This document shows, in pieces, positions 7,547 to 16,911 of a stretch of 64,000 bases of DNA. The translations under genes and the position numbers were made by a program. Source of the DNA: Clostridiaceae bacterium (GTDB taxonomy: Bacteria > Bacillota_A > Clostridia > Clostridiales > Clostridiaceae); assembly GCA_029256485.1 (NCBI GenBank), contig JAQSXU010000005.1, positions 1 through 64,000 of the forward strand. The letters run 5' to 3'. Position 1 is the first letter of the stretch. Every line of letters begins with the position of its first letter. The notes beneath the pieces are model-generated. The model saw nothing but the letters and a program-made list of their open reading frames with translations. It was not told the DNA's origin and did no database searches.

Positions 7547-10216
7547 ATGAAGGGATTAAAAGGGATTAAATTGAATAGAAAAGATAGAGTGTATAAAAAA
7601 TTAAAGGAGCTCACTAATGCAGTACAATTTAGCGCTAGTGACGACATTGAAAATTTTGGATTTCAAGCAAATACTATATCTGAGCAAATTAATATTAGCA
7701 GGAATAATGTGAGCAAAGAGTTGAATTGCCTTTTAAAGGAAGGTAAGACACTAAAGGTTCTTGGGAAACCAGTGCTTTACTTTGATAAGGTATGGTTAGA
7801 AACAAGATTTAAAGTTCCAATCAGTGAATTGATTTTTAATAATGTTTTTGAGTTTAAAAAATTATTTATTAATGATTTACCTTCTAATGAAGCTGAAGTA
7901 AGGACGGTACCATCGCCCAGTGAAGTTAGAGGCGGAAGTGGAGAAAAACATGATGAAGGTGAAACTATTTTCCAAAGTATAATTGGAGGAGAAGATGGGC
8001 TAAAAACTCAAGTTAAGCAAGCTAAAGCAGCAATATTGTATCCTCCTAATGGGTTGCATACATTGCTTGTAGGTCCTACTGGGACTGGTAAAACAACTTT
8101 CGCTGAAATAATGTACAGATATGCAAAGGAAGTATGTACTTTAAAACCAAATGCACCTTATGTGATTTTTAATTGTGCTGATTATGCTGAGAATGCTCAA
8201 TTATTACTGTCCCATCTTTTTGGTTATGTAAAAGGAGCATTTACAGGAGCTAATGCGGAAAAAAAAGGATTAGTTGATCAAGCTAATGGTGGAATACTTT
8301 TTTTAGATGAAGTTCACCGTCTGCCACCTGAAGGTCAGGAAATGCTATTTTCACTCCTAGATAGAAGCAGATATAGAAGGCTTGGAGAAGCAGAAAATAC
8401 AAGAAAAGCAAATATACTTTTTATAGCTGCAACAACTGAAAATCCTAAATCTGTTATTTTAGATACATTTATGAGAAGAATTCCTGTAGTTATCACTTTG
8501 CCTAGTTTGGGGGAGCGATCATTAAAGGAGAGAATGACTCTAATATGTGAATTTTTCAGAGAAGAGTCTGTAAAAATCAGGATACCCGTAAGAGTTTCAA
8601 AAGAAGTTTTAAAGGTTCTTTTATTATACAAATGTCCTGGGAATATAGGCCAATTAAGAAATGACATTCAGCTTATTTGTGCCAATGCTTTTGTAGAATA
8701 TGTTACAGAAAAAAGGGATTTTGTTCATGTAAAACTTTCTCAACTATCTCAAAGGTTTAAGGAAGGTATGTATGCATTTGATAATAAAAGAAGTGAATTA
8801 GCAAAAGATTTTAATTTAAATGACTTTGAATCTATAACATTTAATGGTTTGGGAGAAGGTCTATCTGATAATTTAAAAAGTGTACTTTTATATGATGAAT
8901 ATAAAACAGAAGAAGATTTTTATGATCTGATATTGCAAGATGCCCAAAAGTTTTATGAAGATGGTTTTTCAATAAGTGAAATAAAACAAAATATAACTAT
9001 GCAAATTCAAAATCGCTTTGAAAATTCTACATCCAGGATAAAATCTAAAAAATTAGCGTTGGATAAAGAGGTTTTATCTAAAATTGTTACTCCAGAAATC
9101 GTTGACATTGTCCAGGATTCACTGACGGAGACTTTAGGAGAATGGAGAAACTTTATTGATGCCAAAATTGTGTATAGTTTATCTTTACACATAGAAACAT
9201 TAGTTGAAAGGATAAGATTAGGCTACATATCAATTCATCCTAATGTAGAGAAAATACATGAAGAACACAAAAAAGAATATGAAATTGCTAAAAGGCTACT
9301 AGTAAAACTTGAAGAAAAATTATCAATAAAAATACCTGATGATGAAGCAGCTTTAATTGCCATGCTTTTATTTTCCATTAATAAAAAGAAGAATAATGCC
9401 AATGTTCAGGTATTAGTTATTACTCATGGATATGCTACTGCAACAAACATGGTGCAGGTTGTTAAAACATTACTGGGATATGAATGCATTTATGCATTGG
9501 ACATGCCTTTAGAGGAAAGGGTACAGGATGTTTTAGATCGGGCAACTGAGGAAGTAAAAAGGATTAATAAGGGAAAAGGTGTCCTTTTGCTAGTTGATAT
9601 GGGTTCACTTACTACTTTCCCTGAAATTATAACTGAGAAAACCGGGATACCTACAAGAGTAGTTAAAATGGTCAGCACACCTATGGTTATAGAGGCCGCA
9701 AGAAAGGCAATGGTTCCAGATATGGATCTTGATACACTTGTGGAGGATGTAAAAAGCATGAGTGCTTTAATTGGTGAAAGAATAAAAGTAAATGACATAT
9801 CGTCTAACAATATTGATTTCGCCAAGGTGAGTTACCAAGAGGGTATTACCAATTTATTAAGAGAAGCACTCACTTTCTTAAATGTAGAAAAGGCAACAAA
9901 GGTACTTGGTGATGTTCTAGAAAATATATTGGTTGACTGCAATAAAAGTATGGACGACTCAATAAATATAAAATTTTTATTTCATTGTTCTTGTATGATT
10001 GAAAGGGCCATTAGAAATGAGGCACTATCCTATAAAAAATTTATAAATGTAAAAACTACTAAGGAGAAACTTTTTATTTGCGTGAAGAGCAACTTTAAAA
10101 TAGTGGAGGAGGTATTTGGAATAACCATAGAAGATAGCGAGCTTGCTTATATTGTTCAAATGTTAGATATGCATTTTAATGCTTCAGTGGGAGACGTTAA
10201 ATGTGAAAAAGCCTAA
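7547..10216 (+). CDS. LevR-type sigma-54 transcriptional activator with PRD and PTS domains
   Basis: An 889-residue activator of the LevR/ManR group. Order: N-terminal HTH (about 40-60), linker, AAA+ domain with Walker A GPTGTGKT (about 176) and the sigma-54 contact loop GAFTGA (about 230), FLDEVHRLP Walker B, first PRD (about 520-610), EIIA-Man-like domain with THGYATATNM (about 627), second PRD to the C-terminus. These proteins read PTS phosphorylation state and drive sigma-54 promoters of mannose-class PTS operons, exactly what follows. ATG 7547 has no good binding site; TTG 7571, preceded by AAAAGGGATTAAA, would start (M)NRKDRVYKKL and may be the true start. Residues about 119-133 are a GC-rich in-frame insertion in the linker. 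Confidence 0.92.
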   Translation: MKGLKGIKLNRKDRVYKKLKELTNAVQFSASDDIENFGFQANTISEQINISRNNVSKELNCLLKEGKTLKVLGKPVLYFDKVWLETRFKVPISELIFNNVFEFKKLFINDLPSNEAEVRTVPSPSEVRGGSGEKHDEGETIFQSIIGGEDGLKTQVKQAKAAILYPPNGLHTLLVGPTGTGKTTFAEIMYRYAKEVCTLKPNAPYVIFNCADYAENAQLLLSHLFGYVKGAFTGANAEKKGLVDQANGGILFLDEVHRLPPEGQEMLFSLLDRSRYRRLGEAENTRKANILFIAATTENPKSVILDTFMRRIPVVITLPSLGERSLKERMTLICEFFREESVKIRIPVRVSKEVLKVLLLYKCPGNIGQLRNDIQLICANAFVEYVTEKRDFVHVKLSQLSQRFKEGMYAFDNKRSELAKDFNLNDFESITFNGLGEGLSDNLKSVLLYDEYKTEEDFYDLILQDAQKFYEDGFSISEIKQNITMQIQNRFENSTSRIKSKKLALDKEVLSKIVTPEIVDIVQDSLTETLGEWRNFIDAKIVYSLSLHIETLVERIRLGYISIHPNVEKIHEEHKKEYEIAKRLLVKLEEKLSIKIPDDEAALIAMLLFSINKKKNNANVQVLVITHGYATATNMVQVVKTLLGYECIYALDMPLEERVQDVLDRATEEVKRINKGKGVLLLVDMGSLTTFPEIITEKTGIPTRVVKMVSTPMVIEAARKAMVPDMDLDTLVEDVKSMSALIGERIKVNDISSNNIDFAKVSYQEGITNLLREALTFLNVEKATKVLGDVLENILVDCNKSMDDSINIKFLFHCSCMIERAIRNEALSYKKFINVKTTKEKLFICVKSNFKIVEEVFGITIEDSELAYIVQMLDMHFNASVGDVKCEKA

Positions 10217-10240
10217 ATGTTTAAAGCATTTAGGTTTTTC
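10207..10240 (+). terminator. terminator after the sigma-54 activator
   Basis: Stem CCTAAATG / CATTTAGG around a 7-nt loop, flanked by AAAA and TTTTT, at the stop codon of the activator gene. Confidence 0.75.
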
Positions 10241-10344
10241 CTTTGTATAGGTAATACACATTATATAATTATAGGGTATAGTTATTGCTTATCTTTGATA
10301 AAAAAATAAACAATTTAAAAATTAACATAGACTAAGGAGTGGTA

Positions 10345-10564
10345 ATATTAATAATTAATCTGAACCAGAAAAGGCAATGGTGTTTAACACCAATGAATGT
10401 ATGATTTAGATGGCACACTACAGACTCAAGATGGTTGCTATGGACCAGGTAATTTTATTTGGTTTCCAGAAGGTTGTTTGGAAGAGCACGGCGCAACAGC
10501 AGTAACAGACGTAACTGTGCTTTTTATAACCAATAAAGCTTTTGATATATGTTATAAAGAATAA
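10345..10564 (+). pseudogene. remnant of a ChrR-like cupin gene
   Basis: An open stretch at 10397-10564 translates as MYDLDGTLQTQDGCYGPGNF and on through WFPEGCLEEHGAT and VTVLFITNKAFDI, the C-terminal half of a small cupin. Upstream, after the site AAGGAGTGG, a different frame reads INLNQKRQWCLTPM, like the start of such a cupin, then hits a stop. Roughly 40 central residues, including the metal-binding HxH segment, are missing and the frame changes, so the gene is dead. It fills much of the 680-bp gap before the PTS operon. Confidence 0.6.
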
Positions 10565-10673
10565 GGCTCATTTAATCTAGTATTATGTGGGTAAGTATAT
10601 TAAAAACAAAGGGGAGGTTTCATAACAATGGATAGAAACTTCCCTTTTAGATATTCTTACGTAACAATTTTAC

Positions 10674-10728
10674 AATACACATTTAATACACATTTAATAC
10701 AGGTTTAATACAGGCTTAATACAGGTTT
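10674..10728 (+). repeat. five tandem 11-bp repeats, candidate enhancer for the sigma-54 activator
   Basis: Five head-to-tail units: AATACACATTT twice, then AATACAGGTTT, AATACAGGCTT and AATACAGGTTT. The period is one helical turn. The array ends 118 bp before the -24 element, in the range of upstream activating sequences bound by LevR-type proteins. The enhancer role is inferred from position and phasing. Confidence 0.6.
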
Positions 10729-10845
10729 AAAAGATAGGAAGTTTTCTATGAAAAGCCGTATCTTATTTATAAAATCACATTTGAAACAGAGGATATCACA
10801 GGGCTCACAATGTTTTTATTAATTAAATACATATGTATTATAATG

Positions 10846-10862
10846 TTGGCACGGTATTTGCT
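10846..10862 (+). promoter_or_regulatory. sigma-54 (-24/-12) promoter of the PTS operon
   Basis: TTGGCACGGTATTTGCT matches the consensus YTGGCACGNNNNTTGCW at every conserved position, with GG at 10848-10849 and GC at 10860-10861. It lies 35 bp before the EIIA start and downstream of a gene for a sigma-54 activator. Confidence 0.92.
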
Positions 10863-10896
10863 AATTATATTTATACAAGAGCAAGGAGGTGATGTA

Positions 10897-11322
10897 ATGA
10901 TTGGAATTTTGATAGCAGCTCATGGAAACTTTGGTGAAGGAATAATGAAAGGTGTAGAGCTAATCAGCGGAAAGCAAAATGCAGTACGCACCTTAGGACT
11001 TTGCCACGGAGACAGTATCGAGGAGTTCGTTGAAAAGGTTTCCGAATCTATAATACAGTTGGACAATGGTGATGGGGTTTTAGTTTTTGTTGACCTTTTT
11101 GGAGCAAGTCCTTATAATGCAGCAGCATTAAGCCTGAAAAAAGTTGGAAACACTAAATTTAGGTGTATAACTGGAGTCAACTTACCAATGATATTAGAAA
11201 CATTAATGGCTCGTGTTTCGTGCACTAATTTAGAGGAATTGACAAATCAAGCACTTAATGCTGGTGCTTCAGGTATAAAAGAACTTTTTAATGAAATGTG
11301 TAAGTATAATGAAAATAATTAA
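10897..11322 (+). CDS. PTS mannose family EIIA component
   Basis: A 141-residue EIIA domain of the mannose/fructose/sorbose class. It starts MIGILIAAHGNFGEGIMKG, with the phospho-accepting His at 9, and contains LVFVDLFGASPYNAA. ATG 10897 has AAGGAGGTGATGTA before it. An in-frame upstream start at 10810 would lie upstream of the sigma-54 promoter, so it is rejected. It receives phosphate from HPr and passes it to EIIB. First gene of the operon. Confidence 0.95.
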   Translation: MIGILIAAHGNFGEGIMKGVELISGKQNAVRTLGLCHGDSIEEFVEKVSESIIQLDNGDGVLVFVDLFGASPYNAAALSLKKVGNTKFRCITGVNLPMILETLMARVSCTNLEELTNQALNAGASGIKELFNEMCKYNENN

Positions 11323-11341
11323 TTATGAGGGGGGAAATATT

Positions 11342-11818
11342 ATGTTTAATCTTGTTTTAACGAGAATTGATGACAGACTGATTCATGGTCAGGTTATGAC
11401 ATCCTGGGTTCAGTTCACTAGAGCAAATAGAATAGTTATTGTAGATGATGGTGTGGCAAAGGACCCATTTATTAAGTCAGTTATCAGCATGTCAGTGCCT
11501 TCAGGTATAAAACTTGATGTTTGCGGCATAGAATCAGGAGCAAAATTGCTAACCGGGGAACCAAATGGGAGGGATAGGGTTATTGTGCTTTGCAAATATC
11601 CTAGTACCGTATACTCATTATTAGAAAAGGGGGTTGAAATTAAGGAACTAAATATTGGAGGCATGGGCGCTAACGCTGGAAGAAAAAAACTTTATAAAAA
11701 CATTTCAGCATCACCTGAAGAATTAGAAACCTATAAAAAGATTATAAGCAGAGATGTAAAGGTTTCTATTAGAATCATACCAGATGACTCTCTAGTACAA
11801 CTAGAAAAACTAATATAA
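11342..11818 (+). CDS. PTS mannose/sorbose family EIIB component
   Basis: A 158-residue EIIB of the Man class, with the phosphorylated His in RIDDRLIHGQ (His 15) and the typical IVIVDDGVAKDPF. ATG 11342 follows GAGGGGGG; the longer frame beginning at 11291 overlaps the EIIA gene and lacks a site. It transfers phosphate to the incoming sugar at the EIIC/EIID channel. It is 19 bp downstream of EIIA. Confidence 0.95.
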   Translation: MFNLVLTRIDDRLIHGQVMTSWVQFTRANRIVIVDDGVAKDPFIKSVISMSVPSGIKLDVCGIESGAKLLTGEPNGRDRVIVLCKYPSTVYSLLEKGVEIKELNIGGMGANAGRKKLYKNISASPEELETYKKIISRDVKVSIRIIPDDSLVQLEKLI

Positions 11819-11847
11819 AAAATATTAAAAATAAGGGGGCAAATTAT

Positions 11848-12621
11848 ATGACAATTCACCTTTGGCAAGCACTTTTAATCGGTATTGTATATTATTTAGG
11901 ATGTGTTGGTACTCCATGGCTTAGTCTTTTAGGAAGTATAAGTGTAGTTTATAAACCACTAGTTGCAGGAACATTAGTTGGACTTATATTAGGTGATCCA
12001 GTTAAGGGATGTATTATTGGAGCAACAATTAACTTACCATATTTGGCATTTATATCAGCAGGTGGTACAGTTCCTGTAGATCCAGGTTTAGCAGGTGCTC
12101 TAGGAACAGCATTAGCTATGGCAGCTAATGTATCACCTAATGTTGCAGTTACATTGGCTATCCCTCTAGGCCTTTTAGGAACAATGATTTGGGTAGCTCA
12201 CATGACTGTGGATGTAATTTTTGTCCATATGGCTGATAAAGCAGCAGAAGAAGGAAATATAGATAAGATTAACTTTTTACATGTGGTCCCACCACAAATT
12301 GTAATGTTTTTCATAACAGTGACTCCAGTATTACTAGGTGCATATTACGGCTCAGGAGCAGTAAAATCTATTATTAATCTATTACAGGGTACACCATTAC
12401 ATGTATTGTCAGTAATAGGTGGAATATTACCAGCTTTAGGAATTGCAATGAATTTAAGAGCTATAGGAAGAAAGGGCGTATTAGTATTCTTTTTACTAGG
12501 ATTCCTAATGTCTGTTTATGGTAAATTACCTGTTATAACCGTAGCATTGTTTGGAGGAATATTTGCTTACGTTTATACCACATTATTAATTAGAAATGAG
12601 GGGGAAGTTGAGAATGGATAA
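11848..12621 (+). CDS. PTS mannose/sorbose family EIIC component
   Basis: A 257-residue membrane subunit with the family segments GDPVKGCIIGATINL and GGTVPVDPGLAGALGTALA and about six to seven hydrophobic stretches. With EIID it forms the sugar channel. A GGGGG site (11834) precedes the ATG. It overlaps the EIID start by 8 bp. Confidence 0.95.
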   Translation: MTIHLWQALLIGIVYYLGCVGTPWLSLLGSISVVYKPLVAGTLVGLILGDPVKGCIIGATINLPYLAFISAGGTVPVDPGLAGALGTALAMAANVSPNVAVTLAIPLGLLGTMIWVAHMTVDVIFVHMADKAAEEGNIDKINFLHVVPPQIVMFFITVTPVLLGAYYGSGAVKSIINLLQGTPLHVLSVIGGILPALGIAMNLRAIGRKGVLVFFLLGFLMSVYGKLPVITVALFGGIFAYVYTTLLIRNEGEVENG

Positions 12622-13438
12622 AGAATCTAGAATCAAACTTAGTAAGAAGGACGTTGTAAAGGCCTTTTGGAGATGGACTTTTTTCTCACATGCTAATTAT
12701 AACTATGAACGTTTAGAGGCTACTGGTATGGTATTTTCTTTATCACCAATAATAAAAAAATTATATGGTGGTAATGAGAAAGAATATAAGGCAGCAATAA
12801 AAAGACATATGAATTTTTACAACACTGAACCACACTTTGGTGGAATTATCAATGGTATGGTTATTGCCATGGAAGAAGAAAGAGCAAACGGAGCACCAAT
12901 TACTGATGAGGCTATAAATGGTATTAAAACAGGACTTATGGGTCCTTTAGCCGGAATTGGTGATACATTATGGCAGGGTACTCTTACTCCTATATATTTA
13001 GCTTTTGGTATCAGTCTAGGTATTACTGGAAACCTAATGGGTCCAATATTATACACCCTACTTATGTTCGGAACAATGTTCCCAATTGCATACATTGTCT
13101 GGATGAAAGGATATAAATTAGGACGTGAGGGAGTTCAAAAAATATTAGAGGGTAACTTACTAAAAACTGTTATGACAGCAGCATCAACTATGGGTGCAAT
13201 AGTTTTAGGAGCATTAACTGCTAACTTCGTAAACATTACCAGTCCGGCTGTTATAAAGGTTGGAAAAGCGTCACTTAAATTGCAGGCAGATATTTTAGAT
13301 AAATTAATGTTGAATATTATTCCTTTACTAGTTACTTTAGGTACATTATATTTGCTTAAAAAACAGAAGAAATCCACAACTGTACTCCTATATTTAATTG
13401 TATTAGGAGTTGTCGGAGGAGTTTTAGGAATATTCTAA
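12614..13438 (+). CDS. PTS mannose family EIID component
   Basis: A 274-residue EIID. The long amphipathic N-terminal part (FWRWTFFSHANYNYERLEA), MGPLAGIGDTLWQGTL and the C-terminal membrane segments are diagnostic. ATG 12614 is taken because GAGGGGGAAG sits at 12598-12607; the frame also opens at 12596 but without a site. It is unique to Man-class PTS and completes the transporter with EIIC. Confidence 0.95.
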   Translation: MDKESRIKLSKKDVVKAFWRWTFFSHANYNYERLEATGMVFSLSPIIKKLYGGNEKEYKAAIKRHMNFYNTEPHFGGIINGMVIAMEEERANGAPITDEAINGIKTGLMGPLAGIGDTLWQGTLTPIYLAFGISLGITGNLMGPILYTLLMFGTMFPIAYIVWMKGYKLGREGVQKILEGNLLKTVMTAASTMGAIVLGALTANFVNITSPAVIKVGKASLKLQADILDKLMLNIIPLLVTLGTLYLLKKQKKSTTVLLYLIVLGVVGGVLGIF

Positions 13439-13449
13439 TTTAATTATAT

Positions 13450-13494
13450 TTAGCAAACAAAATTCAGCTGCAAAAGTTATATTTTGTTTGCTAA
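13450..13494 (+). other. long stem-loop between EIID and the dehydrogenase gene
   Basis: A 14-bp perfect stem (TTAGCAAACAAAAT / ATTTTGTTTGCTAA) around a 17-nt loop, with no strong T run after it. It may be a partial terminator or an RNA-stabilising element that lets the PTS genes be expressed above the downstream enzymes. An operator is also possible. Confidence 0.5.
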
Positions 13495-13551
13495 TAATTT
13501 ATATAAGTTTATAAAACTAATGGTAAATTCTTATTTTTGAGGAGGAAGATT

Positions 13552-14598
13552 ATGTTTGGATTAAGATTATATGGAGCTAATGATTTGAGACTTGATGAAA
13601 TACCAAAACCAAATTTGCCTGCAGAGGGCATGCTAATAAGGGTACATGCCTGTTCCATTTGCGGTAGTGATATAAGGAATATTAAGGCTGGAGGGACATC
13701 GCATGGAATGACTTTGCCAAGAGTTTTAGGTCACGAATTTTCAGGTGAAATAGCTGAAATGGATGGGAAAATAGAAGGCTATCATATAGGAGATCGAGTT
13801 TTAATAGCTCCAGTTGTACCTTGCGGTAAATGTGATTTTTGTGCACAGGGTTTAACAAATATGTGTACTAATAGAGAAACTATATCTTATGAGTATGATG
13901 GCGGATTTGCAGAATATATAGCAATTCCGAAGAAGCTAATACAAACTGGCGGGATAATTCCAATTCCATCTAACATAACATATGAACAGGCAGCTATAAC
14001 TGAACCATTATCCTGTGTGTTAAATGGGCAGGAAATTTCCAAAGTTGGTCTTGGAGATACTGTAGTCATAATAGGGGCAGGACCATTGGGGGTTGCTCAT
14101 GCTGAAGTTGCAAAAATACTAGGTGCTTCAAAGGTTATTATGTCTGAAGTTTCAGAGGACAGGCAAGAAAGAGCAGAATCTTCAAATTCAATAGATGTAG
14201 TTATAAACCCAACAAAAGTTAATCTAGTTGAGGAGATAATGAAAGAGACATCAAATAAGGGTGCAGATGTAGTTATAGTTGCAGCACCTTCAGGAGATGC
14301 ACAAGTTCAAGCACTAGCAATCGCAGGAAAAAGAGGAAGAGTAAACTTCTTTGGAGGATTACCTAAGGGTCGTTCTACAATAACAATTGATAGTAATGTA
14401 ATTCACTATAAAGAATTAACAATCAACGGCACATCTGATTCTAGAGTCATTCAAATGAAGAAGATTTTACAATTAATAGCTACAGGTAAAATCGATACGG
14501 ATTTCCTAATAACTAAAGTTTTTCCTATAAATGAATATAAAGATGCATTTGAACTTGCTGCAAATGGAAAAGCATTAAAAGTTGTTATTAGACCTTAA
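13552..14598 (+). CDS. zinc-dependent medium-chain alcohol/polyol dehydrogenase
   Basis: A 348-residue MDR enzyme of the sorbitol/threonine/galactitol-1-phosphate dehydrogenase type. Catalytic zinc ligands are Cys37 (CSICGSD) and His61-Glu62 (GHEFSG). A structural zinc knuckle has four Cys (PCGKCDFCAQGLTNMC), and the Rossmann motif is IGAGPLGVAHAE. ATG 13552 with GGAGGAAG is preferred to 13537. In this operon it should oxidise a polyol phosphate from the PTS to a ketose phosphate for the aldolase downstream; the substrate is inferred. Confidence 0.9.
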   Translation: MFGLRLYGANDLRLDEIPKPNLPAEGMLIRVHACSICGSDIRNIKAGGTSHGMTLPRVLGHEFSGEIAEMDGKIEGYHIGDRVLIAPVVPCGKCDFCAQGLTNMCTNRETISYEYDGGFAEYIAIPKKLIQTGGIIPIPSNITYEQAAITEPLSCVLNGQEISKVGLGDTVVIIGAGPLGVAHAEVAKILGASKVIMSEVSEDRQERAESSNSIDVVINPTKVNLVEEIMKETSNKGADVVIVAAPSGDAQVQALAIAGKRGRVNFFGGLPKGRSTITIDSNVIHYKELTINGTSDSRVIQMKKILQLIATGKIDTDFLITKVFPINEYKDAFELAANGKALKVVIRP

Positions 14599-14628
14599 AA
14601 TATTTAATAAAATTTGGAGGTAAGTATT

Positions 14629-15477
14629 ATGTTAGTAAATTTAAATAGTGTATTAGTGAAAGCAAGAAAGGAACATTATTCTGTGCCAGCTTTTGATTGT
14701 ACTGAAGAGTTAATAAGACCAATACTTGATGAATGTGAAAAAATGAAATCACCAGTGATTTTAATGGGACTTGAGCATGATTTGAAAGATAAGGGAATTG
14801 CGTATATTTCTTCAATTGTTGAAGGAGTAGCATCTGAATACAATATTCCTATAGTTTTACATTTGGATCATGCTACGGACATTGAATTAATTAAAAGAGC
14901 AATTGAATATGGATTCACATCAGTAATGTATGATGGCTCAGTACTTCCGTTTGAGGAAAATGTAAAAAATACTAAGGAAGTAGTTGAACTTGCACATGCA
15001 AAGGGAGTATCTGTTGAAGCCGAGCTTGGAAGAGTTGCTGGATTGGATTTAGAAGGCGGAGATACAGGCGAAATGAAATTAACAGAAGCAAAAGACGTTA
15101 GTAAGTTTGTTGAACTTACTAATGTAGATGCTTTGGCAGTATCCATTGGAACTTCTCATGGAATATATGTTAGTCTTCCAAAGTTAAATATAGAAAGATT
15201 AAAAGAAATAAACGCAATAAGCAGTGTTCCTTTGGTATTACATGGAGGATCAGGAACTCCAGTGGACCAGGTTCAAGAGGCAATAAAAAATGGAATTTCA
15301 AAAATAAATTTATATGCTGATATAAGAATTGCAATGACAGCTGGTGCAAAAAAAGCCTTTACTTCAGAGCAAAGAGTGGATGCTTTACCAGATCAGTTAT
15401 TTGCACCAATTAAAGAAGCTGTAAGAAATGCTGTAAAAGGTAAAATAGAGATGACTATGTCTCAGGGCAGGGCCTAA
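14629..15477 (+). CDS. class II ketose-bisphosphate aldolase (FBA/GatY-like)
   Basis: A 282-residue zinc aldolase of the fructose/tagatose-bisphosphate family. Metal and active-site segments HLDHATD (about 81), EAELGRVAG, LHGGSGTP and KINLYADIR are present. ATG 14629 follows TTGGAGG. It would cleave a ketose phosphate to dihydroxyacetone phosphate plus an aldehyde. It is 30 bp after the dehydrogenase gene, and its product DHAP is the substrate of the next enzyme, which suggests one pathway. Confidence 0.93.
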   Translation: MLVNLNSVLVKARKEHYSVPAFDCTEELIRPILDECEKMKSPVILMGLEHDLKDKGIAYISSIVEGVASEYNIPIVLHLDHATDIELIKRAIEYGFTSVMYDGSVLPFEENVKNTKEVVELAHAKGVSVEAELGRVAGLDLEGGDTGEMKLTEAKDVSKFVELTNVDALAVSIGTSHGIYVSLPKLNIERLKEINAISSVPLVLHGGSGTPVDQVQEAIKNGISKINLYADIRIAMTAGAKKAFTSEQRVDALPDQLFAPIKEAVRNAVKGKIEMTMSQGRA

Positions 15478-15530
15478 ATAGAATTCAAAAATTTCAGCTA
15501 TGAAAAAATAAAATTAAGAGGGGAAAATAT

Positions 15531-16910
15531 ATGAAAATAACAAAACAAAACATAAGCAATCTTTCTATAAGCGAATTAATTGGACATAAATTAGATTGCG
15601 AATGTGGAATTGTACACAACATGAGTACAGAGTATGTGTTAATAGAAGATGGAGCTATTAATAAATTACCTCAAATAATTGAAAAACTAGGTTACAAGAA
15701 CATATTAACCATAGCTGATACTAACACTAATAAGGCAGCTGGAATTAAGGTAAATGAAAGCCTGTTAAAAAGTAAATTAAATATTAAAAATTTTGTATTT
15801 GATACAGAAAAAAATGATCTTGTACCTAATGAAGAAGCAATAGGAAAAATATTAGTTCAAGTTGAAAAGAAAACTGAAGTAATAATTGCAATTGGATCGG
15901 GTACATTAAATGACTTAGCCAAGTATGTCAGCTATCAGTTAGGCATTCCAAGCATGGTAGTGGCTACAGCACCTTCTATGGATGGATTTGCTTCAACAGG
16001 AGCGGCACTGATTATTGGAAACCTTAAATTAACGTATAAGACAGATTGTCCTAAAGCAATTATTGGAGATTTAAGTATACTGAAAAGTGCTCCCATGGAA
16101 ATGATATTAGCCGGGTTTGGAGATATAATTGGCAAATATTCTGCTTTGAACGATTGGAGGCTTAGCCAATTAATAAATAAAGAATATCTTTGTGAAGTTT
16201 CATATAAAATGGTTGAAAACTCATTAATAAAGTGCTTTGAAAACACAGAAGGAATTAAAAAAAGAGATGAAGATGCCATAAAAGATTTAATGGAAGCATT
16301 AGTGCTAACTGGAATTACCATGAGCTTTGTGGGTAATTCAAGACCTGCTTCAGGATCAGAACATCACTTAGCTCATTACTGGGAAATGATGTTACTATTT
16401 CAGGGAAGAAAAGCCATATTACATGGAACAAAAGTTGGAATTACAACAGTAATAACTATGAAACTCCGGGAGCTAATGGCTAAGTCTGCAATTAATTTTG
16501 AGGAGGCTGTTTTTAAAGCTAAAAACTTTGACGAAGATCTTTGGAAAAAAAGTGTTGAAGAACTTTACAAGGATGCGGCTAATGGAATTATTGCCATTAG
16601 TGAAAAAGAACAGAGAAATTCTATTGTAAAAAAATTAGAAAGAATTAATTTTATAAGAGATAACATAGATAGCATACTTGAAATAATTAGGGATGTACCG
16701 TCTGCCGAAAGAATAGAAGAAATACTAAAAACTGTAGGGACTCCTTATATTCCAGCACAAGTTGACATAGATGAAAAAACATTAATAGACAGTATTAAAA
16801 TGGCGAAAGAAGTTAGAACAAGATATACTATATTAAATTTACTATATGACATTGGTATTTTAGATGATTTAGCCTATGGAGTTAGAGATTATTTGAGAAA
16901 GGTAAATTAG
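15531..16910 (+). CDS. sn-glycerol-1-phosphate dehydrogenase-like enzyme (AraM/EgsA type)
   Basis: A 459-residue member of the iron/zinc-dependent dehydrogenase superfamily, closest in appearance to AraM/EgsA glycerol-1-phosphate dehydrogenases. Seen: AIGSGTLNDLAKY (about 120, nucleotide binding), TAPSMDGFASTGAAL, LAGFGDIIGK (metal Asp region), SEHHLAHYWEM and LHGTKVG (metal His). Such enzymes interconvert DHAP and sn-glycerol 1-phosphate with NAD(P)H. It is longer than the roughly 390 residues of Bacillus AraM, mostly at the C-terminus. In Bacillus subtilis araM is next to araL, a HAD phosphatase, in the ara operon; the same pair occurs here. Its role in this pathway is unknown. Confidence 0.85.
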   Translation: MKITKQNISNLSISELIGHKLDCECGIVHNMSTEYVLIEDGAINKLPQIIEKLGYKNILTIADTNTNKAAGIKVNESLLKSKLNIKNFVFDTEKNDLVPNEEAIGKILVQVEKKTEVIIAIGSGTLNDLAKYVSYQLGIPSMVVATAPSMDGFASTGAALIIGNLKLTYKTDCPKAIIGDLSILKSAPMEMILAGFGDIIGKYSALNDWRLSQLINKEYLCEVSYKMVENSLIKCFENTEGIKKRDEDAIKDLMEALVLTGITMSFVGNSRPASGSEHHLAHYWEMMLLFQGRKAILHGTKVGITTVITMKLRELMAKSAINFEEAVFKAKNFDEDLWKKSVEELYKDAANGIIAISEKEQRNSIVKKLERINFIRDNIDSILEIIRDVPSAERIEEILKTVGTPYIPAQVDIDEKTLIDSIKMAKEVRTRYTILNLLYDIGILDDLAYGVRDYLRKVN

Positions 16911-16911
16911 T

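Noticed and set aside
10674..10728. CRISPR-like array
   Set aside because: Units are 11 bp with no spacers, and no cas gene is present; a tandem repeat near a sigma-54 promoter fits better.
10810..10896. N-terminal extension of the EIIA gene
   Set aside because: The extension contains the sigma-54 promoter itself, and ATG 10897 has an ideal AAGGAGG site.
13450..13494. Strong terminator splitting the PTS operon
   Set aside because: The stem is long but lacks a T run, and no promoter is evident before the dehydrogenase gene, so partial termination or RNA stabilisation is preferred.
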